NCBI GenBank assembly: GCA_005889475.1
Contig: VBGT01000009.1
Location: 11,286 to 43,817, forward strand
Source of the DNA: Chloroflexota bacterium
GTDB lineage: Bacteria > Chloroflexota > Limnocylindria > Limnocylindrales > CSP1-4
DNA length: 32,532 bases
Direction: 5' to 3'
The position numbers were made by a program, and so were the translations under genes. Position 1 is the stretch's first letter. Each line of letters starts with the position of its first letter. The notes under the pieces are model-generated. The model had not been told where the DNA came from and did no database searches. It was given only the letters and a program-made list of their open reading frames with translations. This document shows positions 17,247 through 24,477 of the stretch, in pieces.

Positions 17247-18773
17247 ATGCGGCTCGAGCTCCGCGACATCAGCAAGCGATTCCCCGGCGTCCTCGCCAAC
17301 GACAAGATCTCGATCTCGGCCGACCGCGGCAAGGTGCTCGGCATGCTCGGCGAGAACGGCGCGGGCAAGACGACGCTCATGAACATCCTGTCCGGCCTGT
17401 ACAAGCCGGACTCCGGCCAGATCTTCATCGACGGCGAGGAGCGGGTCTTCAACGACCCCGTCGGGGCGATCCAGGCGGGCGTCGGCATGGTTCACCAGCA
17501 TTTCATGCTCGTGCCCGTCTTCGACGTGGTCGAGGCCGTGGCGCTCGGCGCCGAGACGGTCAAGGACGCCGTCGGGACCTTCGATCGAGCCGCAGCCCGG
17601 AAACGGATCGTCGAGCTGTCCGAGCAGTACAAGCTCGATGTCGACCCCGACGCGAAGATCCAGAGCCTGCCGGTCGGCGTGCGCCAGCGCGTCGAGATCA
17701 TCAAGGCGCTGTATCGGCACAGCGACATCCTCGTCCTCGACGAGCCGAGCGCCGTGCTGACCCCGTACGAGACCGAGGAGCTGTACACGATCATCCGGTC
17801 GCTCGCCGCCTCGGGGACGACCGTCATCTTCATCACCCACAAGCTCAACGAGGTCCTCGAGGTCGCCGACGACATCGTCGTGCTCCGCCGCGGGCGGGTC
17901 GCCGGCAAGGCGGACCCGAAGACCGCCACCCGGCAGCAGCTCGCGAACATGATGGTCGGCCGCGACGTCGAGCTGATCGTGCCGAAGGGGCCGGCCAAGC
18001 CCGGCGAGGTCGTGCTCCACCTCGAGCAGGTGTTCGTGCGCGACGACCGCCTGGAGATGGCCGTGAATGGCGTAGATCTCGACGTTCGGGCGGGCGAGAT
18101 CGTCGCGATCGCGGGCGTCCAGGGGAACGGCCAGACGGAGCTCGTGGAGGCGATCACGGGGCTGCGCTCGGCGGACTCCGGCTCGATCACGATCGGCGGG
18201 CGCCACGTCGAGAAGTCGAGCCCGCGTGGGGTGTCCGACCTTGGCGTCGCGCACATCCCGGAGGACCGCGGCCGCGACGGCCTGATCAACCCGATGACCG
18301 TCGCCGAGAACTACATCCTCGACAGCTATCACAAGGCGCCGTACAGCAAGAACGGCGTGTTCGATCTCAAGGCCGTTCGCGAGCGCGCCGCGCAGGGCGT
18401 CAAGGACTTCGACATCCGGACACCGTCCATCGACACCACGGCCGGCTCGCTGTCCGGCGGGAACCAGCAGAAGGTCGTCGTCGCGCGCGAGTTCTCGGTC
18501 CCGGTCCAGCTCGTCATCGCCGCCCAGCCCACCCGCGGCCTCGACGTGGGCTCGATCGAGTACATCCACCGGCGACTGGTCGAGCAACGAGACGCCGGTG
18601 CGGCCATCCTCATCGTCAGCACCGAGCTCGACGAGGTGCTCGCGGTCGGCGACCGGATCGCGGTGATGTTCGACGGCCGGATCGTCGGCATCCTCACCGG
18701 GGACGATGCGACGTACGAGAACCTGGGCCTCCTCATGGGCGGCGCGTCGTTCGGCGGCGGGGTCGCGGCGTGA
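17247..18773 (+). CDS. double-NBD ABC ATPase of the nucleoside importer
   Basis: This 508-aa protein has two fused nucleotide-binding domains, as in NupA/YufO and sugar importers of the same class. NBD1 has Walker A GENGAGKTT, a weakened signature LPVGVRQRVEI, Walker B ILVLDEPSAVLTP and the switch histidine in FITHKLNEV. NBD2 has a degenerate Walker A (GVQGNGQTE), an intact signature LSGGNQQK and AAQPTRGLDVG in place of a normal Walker B, the usual asymmetry of the family. ATG 17247 lacks a clear ribosome-binding site. Its stop overlaps the permease GTG (GTGA). Confidence 0.96.
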   Translation: MRLELRDISKRFPGVLANDKISISADRGKVLGMLGENGAGKTTLMNILSGLYKPDSGQIFIDGEERVFNDPVGAIQAGVGMVHQHFMLVPVFDVVEAVALGAETVKDAVGTFDRAAARKRIVELSEQYKLDVDPDAKIQSLPVGVRQRVEIIKALYRHSDILVLDEPSAVLTPYETEELYTIIRSLAASGTTVIFITHKLNEVLEVADDIVVLRRGRVAGKADPKTATRQQLANMMVGRDVELIVPKGPAKPGEVVLHLEQVFVRDDRLEMAVNGVDLDVRAGEIVAIAGVQGNGQTELVEAITGLRSADSGSITIGGRHVEKSSPRGVSDLGVAHIPEDRGRDGLINPMTVAENYILDSYHKAPYSKNGVFDLKAVRERAAQGVKDFDIRTPSIDTTAGSLSGGNQQKVVVAREFSVPVQLVIAAQPTRGLDVGSIEYIHRRLVEQRDAGAAILIVSTELDEVLAVGDRIAVMFDGRIVGILTGDDATYENLGLLMGGASFGGGVAA

Positions 18774-20020
18774 ATCGGCTGAAGGCGTTCCTGCGCCGGG
18801 CGGCCGTGCCGGCGCTGTCGGTCGTCACGGCGCTCCTCGTCGGGGCGATCGTCATCGTGCTCACGGACTTCGAGGCGCTCGCCAAGATCGGCAGCGACCC
18901 GGCGCGCGCGCTGTTCTGGGTCGAGACGGTCAACGGCAAGACGGTGATCAGCGGTGCGTTGGGCGGCGTCGTGAACGCGTACGGCGCGATGCTGTCCGGG
19001 GCCTTCGGGGATCCGGGCCGGATCATCACCGCGCTGCAGACCGGCAAGGAGCGGGACATCGCCACGGCGATCAGACCGCTCACCGAGACGCTGGTCGCGA
19101 CGATGCCCCTCATCTTCACCGGCCTGGCCGTGGCGATCTCGTTCCGTGCCGGCATGTTCAACATCGGCGGTGGCGGCCAGCTGATGATCGGCGCGCTCGG
19201 CGCGACGATCACCGCGATCATGCTGGCAGGTCAGGTGCCCTCGCCCGTGATCCTGATCGCGGCGCTGACCGTGGCAACCCTGGCGGGCGGCTTCTGGGGC
19301 TTCATCCCGGGCTTCCTCAAAGCGCGCACGGGTGCGCACGAGGTCATCACCACGATCATGCTCAACTACATCGCGGCGCTCGTGGTCTTCTTCGCGTTGC
19401 GCTCGCCGACGCTGCGTGCCGCCGGCAGCACGTCGCCCGTCTCGAAGAACCTCAGCCCGATCGTCGACGTCCCGAACATCATCAACCTCCCGAACATCCG
19501 GCTCGACTATGGCTTCGTCGTCGCGCTGCTCATGGCCGTCGCCGTGTCGTGGCTGCTGTTCCGGACGACGAAGGGGTTCGAGCTGCGGGCCTCCGGCTTC
19601 AACCTGACGGCCGCTCGCTACGCCGGGATGAGCGCCGGCGGCTCGATGATGCTCGCGATGGCGCTCTCCGGCGCGTTGGCCGGTATGGGCGGTGGGTTCA
19701 TGGTCATCGGCACCGTCGGCCAGCTGACCCTCGACCTGTCGGGCAGCATCGGCTTCACCGCCATCGCTCTCGCGCTCCTCGCCGGCCTTCGCCCGAGCGG
19801 CGTCGTGATGGCCGCGCTCCTGTTCGGCGCCCTCACCAACGGCGGCAAGCTGATGGGTGTCCAGTCCGGGATCCCGTTCGACCTGCTCGTCTTCATCATG
19901 GCGCTGGTGATCATGTTCGTCGCGGCACCCGGCCTGATCCGCTCGATCTGGCGTGTCAAGGTGGCGAAGCCGGCTCCGGAGATCGCGGCTGTGACGCCCA
20001 CCGGAGCGCCGACCGTATGA
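18770..20020 (+). CDS. ABC nucleoside importer permease 1 (BPD_transp_2 family)
   Basis: This 416-aa membrane subunit corresponds to the NupB/YufP type, with about eight or nine hydrophobic helices. Family landmarks are TMPLIFTGLAVAISFRAGMFNIGGGGQLMIGALGAT and TGAHEVITTIMLNYIAALVV, with KGFELRASGFNLTAARYAGMSAG as the conserved cytoplasmic region near the ATPase-coupling loop, then GSIGFTAIALALLAGLRPSGVVMAALLFGAL. GTG 18770 overlaps the ATPase stop and the stop overlaps the next ATG (ATGA), so stoichiometry is probably set by coupled translation. Confidence 0.95.
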   Translation: MNRLKAFLRRAAVPALSVVTALLVGAIVIVLTDFEALAKIGSDPARALFWVETVNGKTVISGALGGVVNAYGAMLSGAFGDPGRIITALQTGKERDIATAIRPLTETLVATMPLIFTGLAVAISFRAGMFNIGGGGQLMIGALGATITAIMLAGQVPSPVILIAALTVATLAGGFWGFIPGFLKARTGAHEVITTIMLNYIAALVVFFALRSPTLRAAGSTSPVSKNLSPIVDVPNIINLPNIRLDYGFVVALLMAVAVSWLLFRTTKGFELRASGFNLTAARYAGMSAGGSMMLAMALSGALAGMGGGFMVIGTVGQLTLDLSGSIGFTAIALALLAGLRPSGVVMAALLFGALTNGGKLMGVQSGIPFDLLVFIMALVIMFVAAPGLIRSIWRVKVAKPAPEIAAVTPTGAPTV

Positions 20021-21318
20021 CCGCTGCTGCCGTCGCCGTCCCGGCGACGGGTGAGGGCCTCGCTGCCCGCCGCGCGCTCCGCGATGCCCGCATTCGCGGC
20101 GTCGCCTTCGCGGTCCTCGGCGTGATCGCGGTCTACCTCGCGACCAGCTCGTTCGCCATCCCCGCCTCGTTCTCCCTCTGGATCCAGCAGCAGGGCGGCG
20201 ACAGCGCCGTCCTCCAGACGACCGTCGGGACGCTGTGGGTCGTCGCCGCAGTCGGCTCGGCGATCGTTGCGGCGCTGCAGCTCATCCGGGGTGCTGCATT
20301 CCGTTGGCGGCCGTGGCTCTTCGTGGTCATCGCCCCATGGCTGCTCGCCCTCCTCGCGAACCTGCTGTCGGGCAAGCCGGCGATCCTCACCAACGTGATC
20401 GCGGGCAGTCTCGAACTCGCCACGCCGATCGCTATGGCCGCGCTGGCCGGCATCCTGTCCGAGCGCAGCGGCATGCTCAACATCGCACTCGAGGGGAAGA
20501 TGCTCATCGGCGCGTTCACCGCGTCGGTCGTCTCGAGCCTCGTCTACATCACCACGGGCAACGTCCTGCTCGCGACCATCGTTGGCGTGGCGGCCGCGAT
20601 GGCGGCGGCCGGCCTGACCGGACTGCTCCTGGCGTGGCTTGGCATCCGCCACAAGGTCGACCAGATCATCGCCGGCACGGTCATCAACATCGGCGCCATC
20701 GGGATCACGAACTTCATCTTCCTGCGGGTGCTGCAGCACAACACGGAGTTCAACTCGCCGCCCTCGGTCGAGCCGATGCGCCTGCCGCTGCTGGCGGATC
20801 TGCCGGTGATCGGGCCGATCCTCTTCTCGGCGAAGCCGTACGTCTACGTCGGCTACATCCTCGTGATCTTCCTCACGTACATGATCTACCGCACCCGGTG
20901 GGGCCTCCGGCTCCGGGCCTCGGGTGAGAAGCCGGCGGCAGCCGGGACGGTCGGCATCAACGTGCTCGCGATCAGGTACCGGGCGATCTTCTTCGCCGGC
21001 CTCATCTCGGGCCTGGCGGGTTCGTACCTGTCCCTCGCGACGGCCGGCAGCTTTCAGATGGAGATGACCGCCGGCAAGGGCTTCATCGGGCTCGCGGCGA
21101 TGATCTTCGGCGCGTGGCACCCGATCGGGGCCTTCTTCGCGGCGCTGGTCTTCGGGTTTGCCGACGCCGTGCAGTCGCTGCTGTCCATCCTCGGCGTCGG
21201 GGTCGCACCCCAGCTCCTGGCGAGCGTGCCGTACGTGGTGACGATCGTCGTGGTCGCCGGGGTCGTCGGCAGAGTGCGCGGGCCCGCGTCTGCCGGCCAG
21301 CCGTACGAGCAGGGCTAG
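20017..21318 (+). CDS. ABC nucleoside importer permease 2 (BPD_transp_2 family)
   Basis: This 433-aa partner permease is of the NupC/YufQ type. After an N-terminal cytoplasmic stretch and three poorly conserved hydrophobic segments, the family core begins at LELATPIAMAALAGILSERSGMLNIALEGKMLIGAF. RHKVDQIIAGTVINIGAIGITNFIF, WGLRLRASGEKPAAAGTVGINVLAIRY and AGKGFIGLAAMIFGAWHPIGAF follow. The extra N-terminal helices (to about 120) make it longer than typical members. The frame is open upstream, but ATG 20017 overlapping the stop of permease 1 marks the start. The nucleoside hydrolase gene follows after 13 nt. Confidence 0.95.
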   Translation: MTAAAVAVPATGEGLAARRALRDARIRGVAFAVLGVIAVYLATSSFAIPASFSLWIQQQGGDSAVLQTTVGTLWVVAAVGSAIVAALQLIRGAAFRWRPWLFVVIAPWLLALLANLLSGKPAILTNVIAGSLELATPIAMAALAGILSERSGMLNIALEGKMLIGAFTASVVSSLVYITTGNVLLATIVGVAAAMAAAGLTGLLLAWLGIRHKVDQIIAGTVINIGAIGITNFIFLRVLQHNTEFNSPPSVEPMRLPLLADLPVIGPILFSAKPYVYVGYILVIFLTYMIYRTRWGLRLRASGEKPAAAGTVGINVLAIRYRAIFFAGLISGLAGSYLSLATAGSFQMEMTAGKGFIGLAAMIFGAWHPIGAFFAALVFGFADAVQSLLSILGVGVAPQLLASVPYVVTIVVVAGVVGRVRGPASAGQPYEQG

Positions 21319-21331
21319 CGTCGTCGACCGG

Positions 21332-22375
21332 ATGCCCGCCGGAGTCTCCACCATCGGAAGCGCGCTGGCCGCCCCGACGTTCTTTCCCGCTCCTGCCGTG
21401 CCCCGCTCGGCGCCGGTCGGGACCGCCGAGAAGCCGCTGCCGCTGATCATCGACAGCGATCCGGGCCTCGACGACGCGCTGGCGATCGGCCTGGCCGTCG
21501 CGCGCCCCGAGATCGACCTGCTCGCGGTGACCACCGTCGGCGGCAACGCGGACGTTCGTCACTGCACCACCAACGCGCTGCGATTACTGCACCTCTATGG
21601 CGCGTCGGACGTGCCGGTCGCCGAGGGATCGGCGGGCGCGCTCTTCGGCGCAATCGTGCGAGCGACCGAGATCCACGGCGAGTCGGGCATCGGCAACACC
21701 ACGCTGCAGCCATCGCCGTCCACACCGCGTCCGGAAGGCGCCGTCGACCTCATCGCTGCGATCCTGCGCGAGCACCCGGAGCCGGTTGTGATCGCTCCGA
21801 TCGGGCCGCTCACGAACATCGCGCTGCTGCTCCGGTTGCACCCCGAGCTCTCCAACCGGATTGCGCACATCTGCCTCATGGGCGGCTCGATCGGGGAGGG
21901 GAACACGACAGTCTCCGCCGAGTTCAACGTCTACGCCGACCCCGAGGCGGCGGCGATCGTCTTCGAGTCCGGCGTGCCGATCACGATGATGGGCCTCGAC
22001 GTGACCCATCAGGCCGTCCTGTACACGCCCGCGCTGGAGCGGCTGCGCGGGCTCGGCACGGCATCCGGCGGGATCGCCGCCGAGCTGGTCGACTTCGCCC
22101 TGGCCCGTGAGGGGCAGTGGTACGGCACGCCGCGGATGTCGGTCCACGATGCCGTGGCCGTCGCCCACCTCGCGATCGGCGACCTGGTCGACGTCGCCGA
22201 GTACGACGTGCAGGTCGACACCGGCCATGGCCCGGCCCGCGGCCGAACCGTGGGCGACGGGCTGCCCGTGCGCCGGCAGCGGAAAGGGCGCGAGCCGAAC
22301 GCCCAGGTCGGCATCCGGATCGACCGCGATCGGTTCGAGGACGTCCTCGTCGACGCGTACGCCCGCCTGCCATAG
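21332..22375 (+). CDS. inosine-uridine preferring nucleoside hydrolase
   Basis: This 347-aa enzyme cleaves the N-glycosidic bond of nucleosides with water, giving base plus ribose. The calcium-binding N-terminus is DSDPGLDDALA with Asp43, Asp47 and Asp48. Other family parts are TTVGGNADVRHCTTNALRLL, HGESGIG, PVVIAPIGPLTNIALLLR, ICLMGGS, SAEFNVYADPEAAAIVF and SVHDAVAVAHL, which carries the conserved His-Asp of the active site. About 35 residues precede the first strand; GTG 21398 is an alternative start. It is the catabolic partner of the importer. Confidence 0.95.
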   Translation: MPAGVSTIGSALAAPTFFPAPAVPRSAPVGTAEKPLPLIIDSDPGLDDALAIGLAVARPEIDLLAVTTVGGNADVRHCTTNALRLLHLYGASDVPVAEGSAGALFGAIVRATEIHGESGIGNTTLQPSPSTPRPEGAVDLIAAILREHPEPVVIAPIGPLTNIALLLRLHPELSNRIAHICLMGGSIGEGNTTVSAEFNVYADPEAAAIVFESGVPITMMGLDVTHQAVLYTPALERLRGLGTASGGIAAELVDFALAREGQWYGTPRMSVHDAVAVAHLAIGDLVDVAEYDVQVDTGHGPARGRTVGDGLPVRRQRKGREPNAQVGIRIDRDRFEDVLVDAYARLP

Positions 22376-22389
22376 CCCGCGCCCCGTCC

Positions 22390-23013
22390 GTGACGCCGGC
22401 CGACTCAGAGGCGAGAGCTCGCTACGTCGCCCTCGGTGACTCGTACACGATCGGCACCTCGGTCCCTGCCGCGGACCGCTGGCCGAACCAGCTCGTCGCA
22501 CGTGCACCGCAGCTCGAGCTCGTTGCCAACCTCGGCGTCAACGGGTTCACCTCGGCTGACGTGATCGAGGTGGAGCTGCCCCAGGTCGCGGCGCTCCGGC
22601 CGGACGTCGTGACCCTCCTGATCGGCGTGAACGACGTCGTCCAGGGCGTCCCCGAGGCGACGTATCGGCGCAACGTCGGGCTGATCCTCGACGAGCTCGT
22701 CCGGCAGGTCGGAGCGGACCGCGTCCTCGTCGTCACCACGCCGGACTACACGGTGACGCCGGCCGGCGCCGACTTCGGCGATCCAGCGATCCAGTCGGCC
22801 GGGATCCAGCGCAACAACGCGATCAACACCGAGCTCGCGACGGCCCGCAGGATCGCCATCGTCGACATCTATGACCTGTCGCTCCTGGCGGCCACGGACG
22901 CGTCCTACGTCGCGGGGGACGGCCTCCATCCGAGCGGCCGGCAGTACGGCCTGTGGGTCGACCGGATCCTGCCGGTCGTCTCGCGGATCCTTGCGGAATG
23001 GGCGCCGGGCTAG
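22390..23013 (+). CDS. SGNH/GDSL-type hydrolase
   Basis: This 207-aa esterase/lipase-like protein has all four SGNH blocks: YVALGDSYT with Ser18, NLGVNGFTS (Gly49/Asn51), LLIGVNDV with Asn81, and DGLHPSG with Asp177 and His180. No signal peptide is seen, so it should act in the cytoplasm. The frame is open further upstream over the hydrolase gene; GTG 22390, 14 nt after that gene's stop, gives the domain its usual start. The substrate is unknown. Its position at the end of the nucleoside operon raises deacylation of an imported or derived ester, which is a guess. Confidence 0.9.
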   Translation: MTPADSEARARYVALGDSYTIGTSVPAADRWPNQLVARAPQLELVANLGVNGFTSADVIEVELPQVAALRPDVVTLLIGVNDVVQGVPEATYRRNVGLILDELVRQVGADRVLVVTTPDYTVTPAGADFGDPAIQSAGIQRNNAINTELATARRIAIVDIYDLSLLAATDASYVAGDGLHPSGRQYGLWVDRILPVVSRILAEWAPG

Positions 23014-23040
23014 CGAACGCTCACGTCTCGCGGCCGAGTG

Positions 23041-24246
23041 TCAATACGCGGTCTTGAACGTCCACTTCGCAGCCGGGAACTTGTTGCCGACGGCGTCCCT
23101 GATGGACGAGCCGGCCTTCACGGTGTACGTGACGCCCCGAGCAAGGCGGCTCTTGGGCGTCAGTGTGACCGTGAAGGTCGTCGCGTTGTAGGCGGCGGTC
23201 GTGCCGATCTTCGTCGTACCGCGCCACAGCGTCACGTTCGCGCCGGCGTTGTACACGGCCTCGGAGAACGTGACCACGACCTTGGCCGTCGTCGCGACGC
23301 CGGTCTTCTTGGCGGCCGGCGAGCGGAAGGTGATTCTTGGGGCGACGAAATCGCCGGTCCCTGTGGGCGCGGTGAATGTCGAGGTCCCGCCGTTGAACGT
23401 TCGGGCCGGGTTACCGGCGAAGGCGTACTCCCAGTACGGGTCGGAAGACTGGCGAGTCAGCCACTCGCGGGCGCCCGACACCAGCTGGTGCGGCATGTCG
23501 TAGCCGGCCAGGACGCTCGGCAGGTTGTCGTTGAAGATGTCGCCGTAGCTCCGATCCGGGTTCGCGAGCAGGTCCGCCATCACACCCATCGAGTGACCCG
23601 CGAAGTAGCCGCTCGCGCCGAGGACGCCGATCATCGGCCGCGAGAAGTAGGCGAGGTGCGCCCGCGCGTCCGAGTTCGTCGCCGCGGACCTGCCGTTCTC
23701 GTTGCCGCCGGCCGTGTAGCACGAGCCGATGTAGATCATCACGAAACCCGGCGCCGGCGTGATCGCCCCGCCAGCGCAGTACTTGCGCTGCGCGGCGCCG
23801 TCCGACGAGGTCAGCTTGCCCTCGAGGGCCTTCTCGCCGCAGTACACGAGGGTCCCGGCGGACCACGAGTCCGCGTCGCCGTGGGTCGTCGTCGTGTTCA
23901 GGCCCCAGCCGTTGTTGCGATCAGCCTGGAGCGTCGCGTGGTACGGGTTGGGGAACCCGTTGCCGTGGCCGTAGTAGATGATGATGTTGGCGCCGGCGAC
24001 CGCGGCACGCACCTTGGGGTACGTCGCGTTCGGGGAGTATGCCTTGGCGACCGTCGCGCCGAGGGCGACCGCCTGGCTGGCAAGCGAGTCGGCGTGCGAG
24101 CGGTTCCACGAGGTCTGCGAGCCCATCGGTCCGACGATGAGCGCGACCTTCAGTGGCGTGGCGGCGTGGGCAGGGTTCGGGGCGGCGAGGGGCGCGACGA
24201 GCGCCATGGCGAGCAAGGCGGCGGCGAAGAGACGAAACGCGGGCAC
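23041..24246 (-). CDS. secreted protein with clan CD (caspase/gingipain)-like His...Cys domain and Ig-like domain
   Basis: The product is 401 aa. It has a signal peptide (FRLFAAALLAMALVAPL, likely cleaved after AHA at residue 28). The main domain shows alternating strands and helices with NIIIYYGHGNG (His94) and VMIYIGSCYTAGG (Cys176). Each follows a run of hydrophobic residues, as in clan CD peptidases. A C-terminal Ig-like domain (SbsA/Big_5 type, about 303-401) has APRITFRSPAAKKTGVATTAKVVVTFSEAV and ends with KWTFKTAY. Whether it is a protease is inference; no prodomain is recognised. GTG 24246 is chosen because the signal peptide begins there and AGGAG lies 11 nt upstream; GTG 24321 is an alternative. 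It converges on the SGNH gene with a 27-nt gap. Confidence 0.85.
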   Translation of the reverse strand: MPAFRLFAAALLAMALVAPLAAPNPAHAATPLKVALIVGPMGSQTSWNRSHADSLASQAVALGATVAKAYSPNATYPKVRAAVAGANIIIYYGHGNGFPNPYHATLQADRNNGWGLNTTTTHGDADSWSAGTLVYCGEKALEGKLTSSDGAAQRKYCAGGAITPAPGFVMIYIGSCYTAGGNENGRSAATNSDARAHLAYFSRPMIGVLGASGYFAGHSMGVMADLLANPDRSYGDIFNDNLPSVLAGYDMPHQLVSGAREWLTRQSSDPYWEYAFAGNPARTFNGGTSTFTAPTGTGDFVAPRITFRSPAAKKTGVATTAKVVVTFSEAVYNAGANVTLWRGTTKIGTTAAYNATTFTVTLTPKSRLARGVTYTVKAGSSIRDAVGNKFPAAKWTFKTAY

Positions 24247-24461
24247 GGCGTCTGTTGCTCCTGCTACCCGCCGGGTTGGACCTGAACGACCTTGTGAGCC
24301 CCGGCGAATCCTCTCGGGCACGGTTGTACCGTGCGGGCAGGCGGGTGCCCATGGCCCATACGTCCTCCCGACCGGTGGCTCCTTTCGTGAGCGCGGCCTG
24401 CACGCCGGCTGACCAGGGCCGATTCCCCGGCGGCGCCCCGCGGGCGAGACACCTCCGCGGC
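24247..24461. other. structured intergenic leader between the secreted-protein gene and dnaE
   Basis: The gap contains several hairpins: GCACGG-TTGTA-CCGTGC (24318-24334), an adjacent GGGCA/TGCCC pair around 24335-24350 and a GCCGGG/CCCGGC pair spanning about 24271-24306. On the minus strand they would form the 5' leader of the secreted-protein message. No riboswitch or RNA family could be matched by eye, so this is only a candidate cis-regulatory RNA. Confidence 0.3.
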
Positions 24462-24467
24462 TACCAT
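24462..24467 (+). promoter_or_regulatory. -10 box for dnaE
   Basis: TACCAT overlaps the ATG at 24466, so transcription should begin near 24474. That leaves ATG 24478 as the first usable start codon with only about 4 nt of leader. Confidence 0.4.
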
Positions 24468-24477
24468 GGCCCTCCCG

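Noticed and set aside
18706-20016. Open frame upstream of permease 2 in the same frame, suggesting an 870-aa protein.
   Set aside because: This stretch is the out-of-frame shadow of permease 1; the ATGA overlap at 20017 gives the natural start.
22117-22389. N-terminal extension of the SGNH hydrolase over the nucleoside hydrolase gene.
   Set aside because: The extension is Arg/Pro-rich shadow text; the SGNH fold starts just after GTG 22390.
24247-24400. SRP RNA, c-di-GMP or c-di-AMP riboswitch in the dnaE upstream gap.
   Set aside because: Short resemblances (TCAGGTCC, AGCAG, GCCACCGG) are present, but the conserved cores and their order do not fit any of these families.
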